Shown here: in pieces, positions 16,710 through 25,501 of the stretch
How the letters are laid out: the number at the start of each line of letters is the position of its first letter
How positions within the stretch are numbered: the first letter of the stretch is position 1
From: Nocardioides daeguensis
GTDB taxonomy: Bacteria; Actinomycetota; Actinomycetes; Propionibacteriales; Nocardioidaceae
Assembly (NCBI RefSeq): GCF_019192965.1
Contig: NZ_JAHTKU010000016.1
Coordinates: forward strand, 35,415-99,414
DNA length: 64,000 nucleotides
Direction: 5' to 3'
Translations under genes and position numbers: made by a program
Notes under the pieces: model-generated
Seen by the model: the letters and a program-made list of their open reading frames with translations, nothing else
What the model was told of the DNA's origin: nothing
Database searches by the model: none

Positions 16710-17507
16710 ATGAGCGAGCTGCGCATCGGAGCCCACGTCGACCAGACCGACCCGATCGCCGAGGCGGCGGCCCGCAACGCCCCCCTGGTGCAGTTCTTCC
16801 TCGGCAACCCGCAGTCCTACAAAGGCCCCGTCCTCGCGTACGACGGCGGCCCGGCCGCGCTGCGCGCCGCGGCCGAGGCGGCGGGCGTGGACCTGTACGT
16901 GCACGCGCCGTACCTGATCAACGTCGCGACGACCAACAACCGCCAGCGGATCCCGAGCCGCAAGCTGCTCCAGCAGCACATGGACGCCGCGGCCGAGCTC
17001 GGCGCCAAGGGCCTGATCGTGCACGGCGGCCACGTCACCGACGACGACGACCCGGCGAAGGGCTTCGACAACTGGCGCAAGGCGATCGAGGCGACCGACA
17101 TCAAGGTGCCGCTGCTCATCGAGAACACCGCCGGCGGCACCAACGCGATGACCCGCTACCTCGAGCGGATCAAGGGCACCTGGGACGCCATCGCGTCGGC
17201 CGAGGGCGCCGACATGGTGGGCTTCTGCCTCGACACCTGCCACGCCCACGCCGGCGGCAACGCGCTGGAGACGATCGTCGAGGACATCCGCGCGATCACC
17301 GGCCGCATCGACCTGGTCCACGCCAACGACAGCCGCGACGCGTTCGACTCCGGCGCCGACCGGCACGCCAACTTCGGCGCCGGCCAGATCGACCCCGACC
17401 TGCTGGCCCAGGTCGTGCGGGACGCCGGTGCGCCGGTGGTCTGCGAGACGCCGGGCGGGGCCGCGGAGCACGCCGCCGACTTCGCCTGGCTGCGTGAGCG
17501 GCTCTGA
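16710..17507 (+). CDS. nfo: Deoxyribonuclease IV (AP endonuclease 2 family)
   Basis: A 265-residue TIM-barrel metalloenzyme that cuts DNA at abasic sites in base-excision repair. Zinc-ligand segments are present in order: VHAPYLIN, GLIVHGGHV, PLLIENTAGG, GFCLDTCHAHAGG, RIDLVHANDSRD, ADRHANFGAG and VVCETPG. Length matches the short bacterial form. The ATG at 16710 lies 6 nt after a TACGAT -10 element with no ribosome site, so the mRNA is probably leaderless. It is divergent from the FHA-protease gene. Confidence 0.93.
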   Translation: MSELRIGAHVDQTDPIAEAAARNAPLVQFFLGNPQSYKGPVLAYDGGPAALRAAAEAAGVDLYVHAPYLINVATTNNRQRIPSRKLLQQHMDAAAELGAKGLIVHGGHVTDDDDPAKGFDNWRKAIEATDIKVPLLIENTAGGTNAMTRYLERIKGTWDAIASAEGADMVGFCLDTCHAHAGGNALETIVEDIRAITGRIDLVHANDSRDAFDSGADRHANFGAGQIDPDLLAQVVRDAGAPVVCETPGGAAEHAADFAWLRERL

Positions 17508-17543
17508 CCCGGGCTCCGCGCCCCGGCTGCCCGCCCCGGCTCC

Positions 17544-17561
17544 GGCTCCGCGGTCGGAGCC
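17544..17561 (+). terminator. Hairpin after the endonuclease IV gene
   Basis: GGCTCCG (17544-17550), loop CGGT, CGGAGCC (17555-17561), located 37 bp after the stop. There is no U-tract; the surrounding DNA is rich in CCCCGGCT-like words. A plausible but unproven terminator. Confidence 0.35.
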
Positions 17562-17597
17562 CTTGCCCTGCCCGCAGATCGGCGTAATGTCGATTAC

Positions 17598-18164
17598 ATG
17601 ATTACAACCGAGCAGCGCGATCAGATCCGCGGCTGGTTCACCGGACGGCTGCCGGCGGACCTGTTCGCGTCCCTGGCGGAGGTCACCGTCGACCGCGAGG
17701 AGATCACCGTCATCGGCCGCATCGCGGCCCCGACGCTCGCCGAGGACGCCTCGGCGACCGAGCGCGCCGCCGCCGTCCAGGGACGGATCCAGGAGTTCCG
17801 CGAGCGCACCCGCGACGTACGGATCGCCATCGCCCGCGAGGCGGAGCGGCAGTTCGACCAGAAGGTCGCCTGGGGTGTCGAGTGCGACGGCACCCGGACC
17901 CTGTTCACCCACCTGGCGGTGCCGGTGATGACCCGGCTGCGCCAGCCGGAGCGGGTCGTCCTCGACACCCTGATCGCCGGCGGCGTCGCCCGTAGCCGCA
18001 GCGAGGCGCTGGCCTGGTGCGTGCGGCTGGTCCAGCAGCACGCCGACGACTGGCTGAGCGAGCTGCGCGACTCGCTCGAGCACGTCCAGCGGGTGCGCGC
18101 GCAGGGTCCCGACGCCCGGACCGGTCCCCAGGACGTGCCCGAGGGGGACGAGGCGGTGTCCTAG
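17598..18164 (+). CDS. Conserved-looking hypothetical protein with ribbon-helix-helix-like C-terminal segment
   Basis: A 188-residue soluble, charged protein with no signal or membrane segment. The middle has a basic helix (GRIQEFRERTRDVRIAIARE). Residues of about 128-160 read PERVVLDTLIAGGVARSRSE followed by ALAWCVRLV, a spacing that resembles CopG/Arc ribbon-helix-helix proteins, then a helical tail. Function unknown. The mRNA is probably leaderless: TAATGT at 17585-17590 is a -10 match, 7 nt before the ATG, and no ribosome site is present. GTAAT and ATTAC flank GTCG there (17584-17597). The stop overlaps the convergent gene's stop. Confidence 0.7.
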   Translation: MITTEQRDQIRGWFTGRLPADLFASLAEVTVDREEITVIGRIAAPTLAEDASATERAAAVQGRIQEFRERTRDVRIAIAREAERQFDQKVAWGVECDGTRTLFTHLAVPVMTRLRQPERVVLDTLIAGGVARSRSEALAWCVRLVQQHADDWLSELRDSLEHVQRVRAQGPDARTGPQDVPEGDEAVS

Positions 18165-18559
18165 GAGTCCGGCCGGGACGCGAGCCAGCCCAGGTTGGTC
18201 GCGACCCGCTCGAGCGAGCCCAGCAGCGCGTCGTACTCGTCCGCCGACAGGCCCTCGGCCGCCCGCTCGGCGACCGCCTGCACCGGACCGGTCTGGAGCT
18301 CGCCGACCAGCTCGCTGCCAGACTCCGTGAGCCGGTACTCGCCGCTGCGCAGCTCGACGAGCCCGCCCGAGACGAGGCGCTCGAGCGCCGGCAGCATCTC
18401 CTCCGCGACCTCCTCGGCCACCGCGCCGTGCTCGAGCCGGCCCAGGGCGTGCCACTCCCGACGGGTCAGACCCCGCGCGGCGACGGCGTCCTCGACCTGC
18501 TCCTCGAGCAGGCGGTCCAAGGTGATCAGCCAGTAGCCGAGGGGACGGGGAGCGGTCAT
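18161..18559 (-). CDS. MarR-like winged-helix regulator
   Basis: A 132-residue protein: PLGYWLITLDRLLEEQVEDA, then a winged-helix pattern (LTRREWHALGRLEHG, MLPALERLVSGGLVELRSGE, YRLTESGSELVGEL) and a C-terminal dimerising helix (LSADEYDALLGSLERVATNL). This matches small MarR-type regulators, though the match is by pattern only. ATG at 18559. The stop codon (TAG on the minus strand, 18161-18163) overlaps the TAG of the convergent hypothetical gene. Confidence 0.65.
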   Translation of the reverse strand: MTAPRPLGYWLITLDRLLEEQVEDAVAARGLTRREWHALGRLEHGAVAEEVAEEMLPALERLVSGGLVELRSGEYRLTESGSELVGELQTGPVQAVAERAAEGLSADEYDALLGSLERVATNLGWLASRPDS

Positions 18560-18622
18560 GGCGACGCGGTACCCCGGTCGCCGGGGCTCAGCCCCGCGCC
18601 ACCGGCCCGATAGGTTGGCCCC

Positions 18623-19753
18623 ATGCCCAGCGTGCGCCCGATCAGTCCGACCGAGCACCGCGACCACCTCGCCACGCTGCCGTCCGCCAGCTTCCTGCAG
18701 ACGCCCGGCTGGGCGCGGGTGAAGAGCGAGTGGCGCAGCGAGTCGCTCGGCTGGTTCGACGACGCGGGAAAGCAGGTCGGCGTCGCGCTGGTGCTGTACC
18801 GCAAGCTCCCCAAGCTCAACCGCTACCTCGCCTACCTGCCCGAGGGACCGGTCATCGACTGGGAGAGCGACGACCTCGACGCCTGGCTCGACCCGATGGT
18901 GCGCCACCTCAAGGAGCAGGGCGCGTTCGCCGTCCGGATCGGTCCTCCGGTGGTCACCCGACGCTGGACCACGGCACAGGTCAAGGACGGCATCGCCGAC
19001 CCGTCGGTGCGCCTCCTCGGCGAGATCCCGCCCGCCGAACGCACGCCCGTGGGGGCTCGCGTGGTCGCCCAGCTCCACGAGCTCGGCTGGCGCCACCAGG
19101 GGGTCGAGGGCGGCTTCGCCGCCGGGCAGCCGCAGTTCGTGTTCCAGATCCCGCTCCGCTCCGCCGACGGCACCCAGCGCAGCGAGGACGACGTCCTCAA
19201 GGGCATGAACCAGCTGTGGCGCCGCAACATCAAGAAGGCCGTCAAGGAGGGCGTCGAGGTCACCCGCGGCACGCGGGAGGACCTGTCGGCGTTCCACGGG
19301 CTCTACGTCCACACCGCCCAGCGCGACCACTTCACGCCGCGCCCGCTGCGCTACTTCGAGACCATGTACGACGCCCTGTGCGCCGACGACCCCGAGCGGT
19401 TCACCCTCTGGCTGGCCCGCCACGACGGCGACCTGGTGGCCGCCACCATCGCGATCCGGGTCGGCGAGCACGCCTGGTACTCCTACGGCGCCTCGTCCAC
19501 CGAGAAGCGCGAGGTGCGCGGCTCCAACGCGATCCAGTGGGCGATGATCCGCGACGCGATCGCCGCCGGCGCCGCCGTCTACGACCTGCGCGGCATCACC
19601 GAGACCCTGGACGCCGACGACGCCCACGTCGGGCTGATCCAGTTCAAGGTCGGCACCGGCGGCGAGGCGGTCGAGTACGCCGGCGAGTGGGACCTGCCGG
19701 TCAACCGCGTGCTCTACAAGGCGTTCCAGGTCTACCTGCAGCGGAGGGGCTGA
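18623..19753 (+). CDS. FemX-like lipid II amino-acyl transferase (FemAB family)
   Basis: A 376-residue protein with two GNAT-like halves. FLQTPGWARVKSEWRSESLG, the aromatic hydrophobic strand LNRYLAYLPEGPVIDW, MNQLWRRNIKKAVKEGVEV and WYSYGASSTEKREVRGSNAI match the FemAB fold. Such enzymes use aminoacyl-tRNA to add the first bridge residue to lipid II. In a wall with LL-diaminopimelate and glycine this would be the glycine-adding enzyme (inference). ATG at 18623 lies 6 nt after a TAGGTT -10 element, suggesting a leaderless mRNA. The next gene overlaps its stop (TGATG). Confidence 0.88.
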   Translation: MPSVRPISPTEHRDHLATLPSASFLQTPGWARVKSEWRSESLGWFDDAGKQVGVALVLYRKLPKLNRYLAYLPEGPVIDWESDDLDAWLDPMVRHLKEQGAFAVRIGPPVVTRRWTTAQVKDGIADPSVRLLGEIPPAERTPVGARVVAQLHELGWRHQGVEGGFAAGQPQFVFQIPLRSADGTQRSEDDVLKGMNQLWRRNIKKAVKEGVEVTRGTREDLSAFHGLYVHTAQRDHFTPRPLRYFETMYDALCADDPERFTLWLARHDGDLVAATIAIRVGEHAWYSYGASSTEKREVRGSNAIQWAMIRDAIAAGAAVYDLRGITETLDADDAHVGLIQFKVGTGGEAVEYAGEWDLPVNRVLYKAFQVYLQRRG

Positions 19754-20850
19754 TGGTCTCGACAGGCTCGACCGGCGGGCTGACCCTCACCGTCGACGGC
19801 CCGCGCTGGCGGGCCCACCTCGAGGCGGTCGCCGACGCCCAGCCGGGGATCGTCCCGGTCGCGAAGGGCAACGGCTACGGCTTCACGCTGGGCCGGCTGG
19901 CCCGCAAGACGCAGTGGCTGGCCGACCGCGGCCACGACGTACGCACCCTCGCCGTCGGCACCTACGACGAGCTGCCGGAGGTCGCCCAGCGTTGGCACGG
20001 CGACCTGCTCGTGCTCACCCCGTGGCGCCCGTGGGTGCCGCTGCCCGATGCCGCGACCCGCCGGCGCCTGGTCCACACGGTCAGCCGGCTGAGCGACCTG
20101 CGCGACCTGCTGCACGCCGACCCGGCTGCGCGGATCGTGCTCGAGCGGATGACCTCGATGCGCCGCCACGGCATGGCCGCCCGCGAGCTGTGGGAGGCCG
20201 GCGACCTGCTCCGCAAGCACCCGGGTGCCCGGGTGGAGGGCCTGGCCCTCCACCTGCCGCTCGGGCAGGGCACCCACCTCGGCGAGGTCACCCGCCTGGT
20301 CAACGACTTCGTCGGTGCCGAGGTCCCCGTCCACGGGAGGCCCGAGGTCTGGGTCAGCCACCTCAGCGGTGCCGAGCTGGCCACCCTGCGCAGCCAGTAC
20401 GGCGACTTCACGGTCCGTCCCCGCATCGGCACCGGTCTGTGGCTCGGTGACCGCGGCGCCCTGCGGGTCACCGCGACCGTCCTCGACGTCCACCCGGTCG
20501 AGCGTGGCGACGCGTTCGGCTACCGCGGCCGCACCGCCCCGAAGTCGGGCCACGTGCTCGTCGTCAGCGGCGGCACCGCCCACGGCATCGGCCTGGAGGC
20601 ACCGACCGGCGAGCAGTCGATCAAGGCGCGGGCCGCGACGCTGGCCCGCGGCGGACTCGACGCGGTCGGCTTCGTGCGCTCGCCGTACGCCATCGACGGC
20701 AAGCAGCGGCTCTTCGCCGAGCCCCCGCACATGCAGGCATCGATGCTGTTCGTCCCGCACGGCGCCCGGGTGCCCGAGGTCGGCGAGGACGTCGACGTGC
20801 GGGTCCGCTACACCGCCACCGCGTTCGACCGGGTCGTCGTCTCCGGCTGA
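19753..20850 (+). CDS. Alanine racemase-like PLP enzyme
   Basis: A 365-residue fold-type III PLP protein. The cofactor lysine is Lys38 in IVPVAKGNGYGFTLG, equivalent to the VxKANAYGHG motif of alanine racemases. The second domain begins near RVTATVLDVHPVERGDAFGY, where the tyrosine is in the place of the catalytic Tyr. The N-terminal barrel is shorter and more divergent than canonical Alr, so the substrate may differ, and Nocardioidaceae usually carry another Alr. It is translationally coupled to femX, pointing to peptidoglycan precursor metabolism. Confidence 0.75.
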   Translation: MVSTGSTGGLTLTVDGPRWRAHLEAVADAQPGIVPVAKGNGYGFTLGRLARKTQWLADRGHDVRTLAVGTYDELPEVAQRWHGDLLVLTPWRPWVPLPDAATRRRLVHTVSRLSDLRDLLHADPAARIVLERMTSMRRHGMAARELWEAGDLLRKHPGARVEGLALHLPLGQGTHLGEVTRLVNDFVGAEVPVHGRPEVWVSHLSGAELATLRSQYGDFTVRPRIGTGLWLGDRGALRVTATVLDVHPVERGDAFGYRGRTAPKSGHVLVVSGGTAHGIGLEAPTGEQSIKARAATLARGGLDAVGFVRSPYAIDGKQRLFAEPPHMQASMLFVPHGARVPEVGEDVDVRVRYTATAFDRVVVSG

Positions 20851-20857
20851 TCCTGTG

Positions 20858-20922
20858 ACCGCACCCCATGCGTATTGGTCGCGGATGGGGGCGATCAGCC
20901 GCCGATTCGCATGGGGTGCGGT
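20858..20922. terminator. Bidirectional terminator hairpin between convergent genes
   Basis: ACCGCACCCCATGCG (20858-20872) and CGCATGGGGTGCGGT (20908-20922) form a perfect 15-bp stem, with further partial pairing of ATTGGT against GCCGAT inside. It starts 7 bp after the racemase-like gene's stop, and its right arm overlaps the last codons of the glycosyltransferase gene (stop at 20895). It can serve both convergent transcripts. Confidence 0.65.
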
Positions 20923-22331
20923 TCCACGACCCGCCCCGGCTCGACCCGCTCGAGCACGACCGGGTCGTGGCTGGGGCGGTAGAGGTCGCGCACGATGACG
21001 GCGGCGAGGTAGAGCTCGCCGAGGACCCGGACCACGATGCCGACCCAGTAGAACCCGGCGTCGCCGCCGCCGGCCGGGGCGAGGTAGCCGCCGAGGTACC
21101 ACCAGACGGTGCAGAAGTAGAAGACCTCGCTGGCCTGCCAGATGATCTGGTCGCGCCAACGGGGCCGGGCCAGGACAGCGAGGGGGAGCAGCCACAGGAC
21201 GTACTGCGGCGAGTAGACCTTGTTGACCAGCAGGAAGCCGACCACGACCAGGTAGCCCAGCTGCGCGAGCCGCGGGACCGTCGGCACCGCACCGGAACGC
21301 CCGGCGGTCATGCCGATCACGAACACCCCGACGCACCACGCGCCGAATAGCGCCCACGACCAGATGTTGATCGTGTGCGCCGCGATGCCGAGGTCGCCGG
21401 CCTGGTCGACGAGCAGCCACAGCGAGCCGAGGTCGGCCGGCCGCTGCGCGTTGAACGACCAGAACACCTTCCACTGCTCCGCGCCGCTGAGGTACGCCGG
21501 CGCGTTGGCCACCGCCCAGGCGGCGACCGAGGCCAGCGCCGCCACCACGAACCGGCCGAGGCGGCGCTGGCGCAGGCAGATCACGAGCAGCCCGCCGAGC
21601 AGGAACAGCGGGTAGAGCTTGGTCGCCGTCCCCAGGCCGATCAGCACGCCGGTGAGCAGCGGCCGGTCCCGCGACCAGGCCCACAGCGCCCCCGCGACGA
21701 GGACGACGGCGAGCAGGTCCCAGTTGATCAGGCCGGTCAGCAGCAGGGCGGGGGACAGGGCGAACGCCGCGGCGTCCCAGGGCCGCGACCGGTTCACCCC
21801 CGCCAGCAGCCAGGTCGACAGCAGCGCGAGCGCGGCGAAGCCCACGGCGTTGACGAGCAGGAAGATGTTCTCCTCGTCCTGGACCGCCGGGTCGCCGTAC
21901 AGGTCGGAGACCGGGGCCTTGGAGCGCGCCGCGACGTCCGGTGACCCGTTGAGCCCGTGGGTGATCCACGCGGTGCCCCACGCCCAGTAGGCGATACCGA
22001 CGGGGTACTCCATCACCTCGTAGCGGGCCCGGGTCTGCGCGTCGTCGGAGTAGGGCCAGGCGTGCTCGGCCAGACCCCGCGGCACGTAGAGCGGCTTGAG
22101 GTCGGTGTAGCACATGTGGGAGTAGACCCAGTTCTGGTCGCGTCCCTGGGCCAGCGAGCACGGCGCCTTCTGGACCAGGCCGGCGGCGAACACCACCGCC
22201 GTCAGCAGCAGCAGCACCCGCGCCGGCGTCCACCACCGGTGCGGCCGCGCCCGCTCGCCCATCGGACCACCGACGACCTCGCTCAGCGCCGTGACGACCG
22301 CGTCGTCACGCGTCGGGTGGACGTGGGTCAC
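20895..22331 (-). CDS. GT87-type integral membrane glycosyltransferase
   Basis: A 478-residue polytopic membrane protein (about 10-12 helices) resembling the GT-C fold family 87/DUF2029. Features include RVLLLLTAVVFAAGLVQKAP, an extracytoplasmic loop with YVPRGLAEHAWPYSDDAQTR (acidic DD), VMEYPVGIAYWAWGTAWITH, GLGTATKLYPLFLLGGLL and NKVYSPQYVLWLLPL, which are typical of polyprenyl-phosphomannose-dependent mannosyltransferases. GTG at 22331 has GAGGG upstream and lies 7 bp after the penicillin-binding protein gene, so they are co-transcribed. Acceptor unknown. Confidence 0.82.
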   Translation of the reverse strand: MTHVHPTRDDAVVTALSEVVGGPMGERARPHRWWTPARVLLLLTAVVFAAGLVQKAPCSLAQGRDQNWVYSHMCYTDLKPLYVPRGLAEHAWPYSDDAQTRARYEVMEYPVGIAYWAWGTAWITHGLNGSPDVAARSKAPVSDLYGDPAVQDEENIFLLVNAVGFAALALLSTWLLAGVNRSRPWDAAAFALSPALLLTGLINWDLLAVVLVAGALWAWSRDRPLLTGVLIGLGTATKLYPLFLLGGLLVICLRQRRLGRFVVAALASVAAWAVANAPAYLSGAEQWKVFWSFNAQRPADLGSLWLLVDQAGDLGIAAHTINIWSWALFGAWCVGVFVIGMTAGRSGAVPTVPRLAQLGYLVVVGFLLVNKVYSPQYVLWLLPLAVLARPRWRDQIIWQASEVFYFCTVWWYLGGYLAPAGGGDAGFYWVGIVVRVLGELYLAAVIVRDLYRPSHDPVVLERVEPGRVVEPHPMRIGG

Positions 22332-22338
22332 CGTTCCC

Positions 22339-24591
22339 TCAGCGGGTGGCCGGACGGCGGCGGCCCTGGCGCACGCGCGGCTTCTGGCCGGGCGGAGTGA
22401 ACGGCGTGCCCGGTGCGGTCGGCGTCGTCGGCGTCGTCGGCACGGTGTCCGTCGGCAGCGGCGGCAGCTCGGTGGTCGGCGGGGGAGGCGGCGGCAGCTC
22501 CGTCGGGGGAGCCTCCGGCGTCTTCGTCTCCTTGGGCTTCTTCGGCTTCTTCGGCGGCGGGGGCGGCGGCGGGACGTACTCGTGGCCGTCGCTCGGCGCC
22601 TCACCCTTCACGTAGGCGGCCGGCGGCAGCTCCTCGACGTCGGTGCCGTCGAGGGCGCGGGTCATCACCGCGGTCCAGGTCTCGGCCGGGTAGGCGCCAC
22701 CGAAGTACGACGGCAGCCAGTCCTTGAGCTGCTCGTTGCCCTTGCCGCGCACGTACATCACCGCGGTCGCCAGCTGGGGCGTGTAGCCCACGAACCACGC
22801 CGAGGAGACCTCGCCGTTCCCGTTGGTGGCGGTGCCGGTCTTGCCGCCGGCGGGCCGGTCCAGGCCCAGGGCCGCCGTACCGGAGCCGGACCGCACGACC
22901 TGCTGCAGGGCGTAGCCGACGTCGTCGGCGATGCCCTCGCTGAGCGCCTCGTGCGTGGCGTTCTCGTGGGTGAAGCGCACGACGCCGTCGCGGTCCACGA
23001 CCTTCTCGATGATGTAGGCGTCGGCGGCGACCCCGCGGTTGGCGATGGTCGCGTAGCCGTTGGCCATGTTGATCGGGCTGACCGTCTGCGAGCCGAGCGC
23101 GACACCGGTGTTGGGCTGCAAGCCGGGGCTCGAGGTCGGGATGCCGTACGCCGGCGAGGCCGGCTCGGCCGGCGGGATCCCCATCGCGTTGGCGGTGGCG
23201 ATGATCTGGTTCGGCCCGTCGGGCATCGCCAGGGTCATGTCGATGTAGGCGGTGTTGATCGAGTCCTCGGTGGCCTTGATCAGGTTGACCCGGCCGTAGC
23301 TGTGGTCGCCCTGGTTCTCGATCGGGCGGCCACCGCCGGGCAGCTCGTAGGGGGAGTTGCCGTCGAAGGTGTCCTTGAGCTCGAAGCCCGACTCGATCCC
23401 CGACGCGAGCGCGAACGGCTTGAACGTCGACCCGGCCTGGCCGCCGGACACCGCCCAGTTGATCTGCGAGAGCAGGTAGTCCTGGCCGGCGTAGAAGCCG
23501 CGCACCGCGCCGGTTCCGGGCTGCACCGACGCGACCGCGACGTGCAGCTGCTTGGGGCCGAACCCCTCCGGACGCGCCTCGGCGACACCGTCGGCGGCCG
23601 CGGCCATCGCCTTCTTGGTGAAGGTCGTGGTGACCTGGAGGCCGCCGCCGTTGATCTCCTGCTCGCTGAAGCCCATGCGCAGCAGCTCCTGGCGGACCAT
23701 GGTGAGCGCGTGGCCGCGCTGGCCGCCGTACTGCTCGCTCTGCTTGACCTTCGGGAACTTCGGCAGCGCCTCGCGGACCTGGGAGACCTCGCCCGCGGGG
23801 GCGGTGCCCATCTTGACCATGGAGTCGAGCACGTACTGGTAGCGACCGAGCAGGCGCTGGACCACGTCGTCACCGTCGGCGGGGTCGAGCCCGTTGGGGT
23901 TGTTGAGGATCGCGGCCAGGGCCGCGGACTCGGCCAGGTCGAGGTCGGCGGCGTCCTTGGCGAAGTAGGCCTGGGCGGCGGCCTGGATGCCGTACGCGCC
24001 GCGGCCGAAGTAGATGGTGTTCAGGTAGCCCTCGAGCACGTCCTGCTTGCTCAGCTGGTTCTTCACCTTCAGCGAGAGGATCGCTTCCTTGAGCTTGCGC
24101 TTCCAGGTGCGCTCCTGGGTGAGGTACAGGATCTTCACGTACTGCTGGGTGATCGTCGAGGCACCCTGGGTCGCGTTGCCCTGGGCGTTGCTGAACGCCG
24201 CCCGCAGGATGCCCTTCGGGTCCAGGCCGTTGTCGGTCCAGAACGTCTGGTTCTCCGCCGCGACCACCGCGTCCTTCACGTACTGCGGCATCTCGTCGTA
24301 GTCGATCGAGTCACGCTTCTGCACCGCGAACTGGCCGAGCTGGCCCTTGCCGTCGGCGTAGAGGACCTTCGTGGTCTCGGTCAGGAACTCGGCGTTGGGG
24401 TCGGGGATATCGATCGACCGGTAGGCGACGAAGAAGCCGGCCGCACCGAGCAGGGCCATCACCACAGAGGCGATCAGGCCCCAGACGGTGATCCGCTTGA
24501 GCCACTGCTTCCACGTGAGCGGCGCACGGTCCTTCGAGCGCGCCTTCGACCTCTTGGTCGGCGCGCCGGTCTTCCGTTTTCCCTGAACCAC
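22339..24591 (-). CDS. Class A penicillin-binding protein (transglycosylase-transpeptidase)
   Basis: A 750-residue bifunctional peptidoglycan synthase. A basic cytoplasmic tail and one transmembrane helix (about 33-57) lead to the GT51 domain with catalytic Glu113 (VVAAENQTFW), GASTITQQYVK and the FGRGAYGIQAAAQAYF segment. The transpeptidase domain has Ser388 in GSTFKPF, SIN at 444-446 and KTG at 584-586. A long proline/lysine-rich tail (about 645-750) follows. GTG at 24591 starts MVQGKRK; no ribosome site is clear. It is first gene of an operon with the GT87 enzyme. Confidence 0.95.
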   Translation of the reverse strand: MVQGKRKTGAPTKRSKARSKDRAPLTWKQWLKRITVWGLIASVVMALLGAAGFFVAYRSIDIPDPNAEFLTETTKVLYADGKGQLGQFAVQKRDSIDYDEMPQYVKDAVVAAENQTFWTDNGLDPKGILRAAFSNAQGNATQGASTITQQYVKILYLTQERTWKRKLKEAILSLKVKNQLSKQDVLEGYLNTIYFGRGAYGIQAAAQAYFAKDAADLDLAESAALAAILNNPNGLDPADGDDVVQRLLGRYQYVLDSMVKMGTAPAGEVSQVREALPKFPKVKQSEQYGGQRGHALTMVRQELLRMGFSEQEINGGGLQVTTTFTKKAMAAAADGVAEARPEGFGPKQLHVAVASVQPGTGAVRGFYAGQDYLLSQINWAVSGGQAGSTFKPFALASGIESGFELKDTFDGNSPYELPGGGRPIENQGDHSYGRVNLIKATEDSINTAYIDMTLAMPDGPNQIIATANAMGIPPAEPASPAYGIPTSSPGLQPNTGVALGSQTVSPINMANGYATIANRGVAADAYIIEKVVDRDGVVRFTHENATHEALSEGIADDVGYALQQVVRSGSGTAALGLDRPAGGKTGTATNGNGEVSSAWFVGYTPQLATAVMYVRGKGNEQLKDWLPSYFGGAYPAETWTAVMTRALDGTDVEELPPAAYVKGEAPSDGHEYVPPPPPPPKKPKKPKETKTPEAPPTELPPPPPPTTELPPLPTDTVPTTPTTPTAPGTPFTPPGQKPRVRQGRRRPATR

Positions 24592-24691
24592 GCAGGACAG
24601 GGTACGGCGCGGGCCTCGGCCGACCCGATTCCCGGATCGCTGTCGCCGGACCAGGGGCGGCCGGGGCGGGGTCGGTCCAGGGGGTGGGGAC

Positions 24692-24759
24692 AGTTTCACC
24701 GGCCGGCCGGTGAAACTCACGCTGGGACGAGGAAGCTTCCTCGTCCAGGCGCGAGTTTC
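24692..24759. repeat. Two adjacent large perfect palindromes
   Basis: Palindrome 1, 24692-24717, is 26 bp and perfect (AGTTTCACCGGCC and its complement). Palindrome 2, 24725-24746, is 22 bp and perfect (GGACGAGGAAG and its complement). Imperfect arms extend palindrome 2 outward: GAAACTCACGCTGG on the left mirrors CAGGCGCGAGTTTC on the right, to 24759. The rest of the 246-bp gap between the penicillin-binding protein and padR genes shows only the padR promoter. Probably a dispersed intergenic element or cruciform-forming site. Confidence 0.7.
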
Positions 24760-24818
24760 GTCGTCCAACCCCCCGTGCCGACACTCCCGATCCATCGGAA
24801 GTTCACGTCCCGCGGATA

Positions 24819-24831
24819 TATCGCTACGATA
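24819..24831 (+). promoter_or_regulatory. padR promoter with overlapping dyad (putative autoregulatory site)
   Basis: TATCG (24819-24823) and CGATA (24827-24831) form a dyad around CTA. It overlaps the -10 hexamer TACGAT (24825-24830), which ends 7 nt before the padR ATG, so the mRNA is probably leaderless. The word GATATATCGCTA that spans it recurs once, at 42812-42823. PadR binding is an inference. Confidence 0.5.
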
Positions 24832-24837
24832 GGTCGC

Positions 24838-25428
24838 ATGGCACGGCGCGGGGACACCATCGAGCTCGCAGTCCTCGGACTGCTGCACGAGGGACCCATG
24901 CACGGCTACGAGTTGCGCAAGCGGCTCAACCTGATGCTGGGCTGGGGCCGGCTGCTGTCGTACGGCTCGCTCTATCCCGCGCTGAAGAAGATGCTCCGCG
25001 GCAACCTCATCGAGGAGACCGTGCCGTCGGGTCCGCAGACCCGCCGGCAGCGGATCGTCTACCAGGTGACCGACCTGGGCACCCAGGAGTTCTCGCGCCT
25101 GATGTCGGAGGTGGGTCCGACCGCTTGGGAGGACGACAACTTCGACATCAGGTTCCGGTTCTTCTCCTCCACCGACATGGAGATCCGGCTGCGCGTCCTC
25201 GAAGGACGCCGCTCCCGGCTCCAGGAGCGGCTCGACCGCGTCCAGCGCGAGCTGATGATGACGCAGGCCGAGGCCGACCGGTACGCCGCCGAGCTGCAGC
25301 GTCACGGGGTGGAGTCGGTCGAGCGTGAGGTCCGGTGGCTCTCGGAGCTCATCAACGCCGAGCGCAGCGGCCAGCAGGCACCACCCGGACCGGAGACGCC
25401 GACGCCAGCACCGTCGACGCCGTCCTGA
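24838..25428 (+). CDS. PadR-family transcriptional regulator
   Basis: A 196-residue regulator. The winged helix is at about 8-85: [40 protein letters not shown] (the LYPAL helix is the PadR hallmark) and [15 protein letters not shown]. The C-terminal part is a long coiled dimerisation helix ([20 protein letters not shown]) and a proline-rich tail. Its position directly before inositol-phosphate synthase, same strand with a 73-bp gap, recurs in actinomycetes and suggests control of inositol or phospholipid metabolism. Confidence 0.9.
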   Translation: MARRGDTIELAVLGLLHEGPMHGYELRKRLNLMLGWGRLLSYGSLYPALKKMLRGNLIEETVPSGPQTRRQRIVYQVTDLGTQEFSRLMSEVGPTAWEDDNFDIRFRFFSSTDMEIRLRVLEGRRSRLQERLDRVQRELMMTQAEADRYAAELQRHGVESVEREVRWLSELINAERSGQQAPPGPETPTPAPSTPS

Positions 25429-25501
25429 CCGGCACCGCACAACGGAACAGGTCAGCACCTGTCATTCACGAGATGTCATGAGTACCAAGGAAGGAAACCC
25501 C

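Noticed and set aside
22291..25428. Plus-strand open frame of over 1000 codons
   Set aside because: It is antisense to the penicillin-binding protein gene and only in its last part coincides with padR; the product is His/Gly/Arg-rich with no domains.
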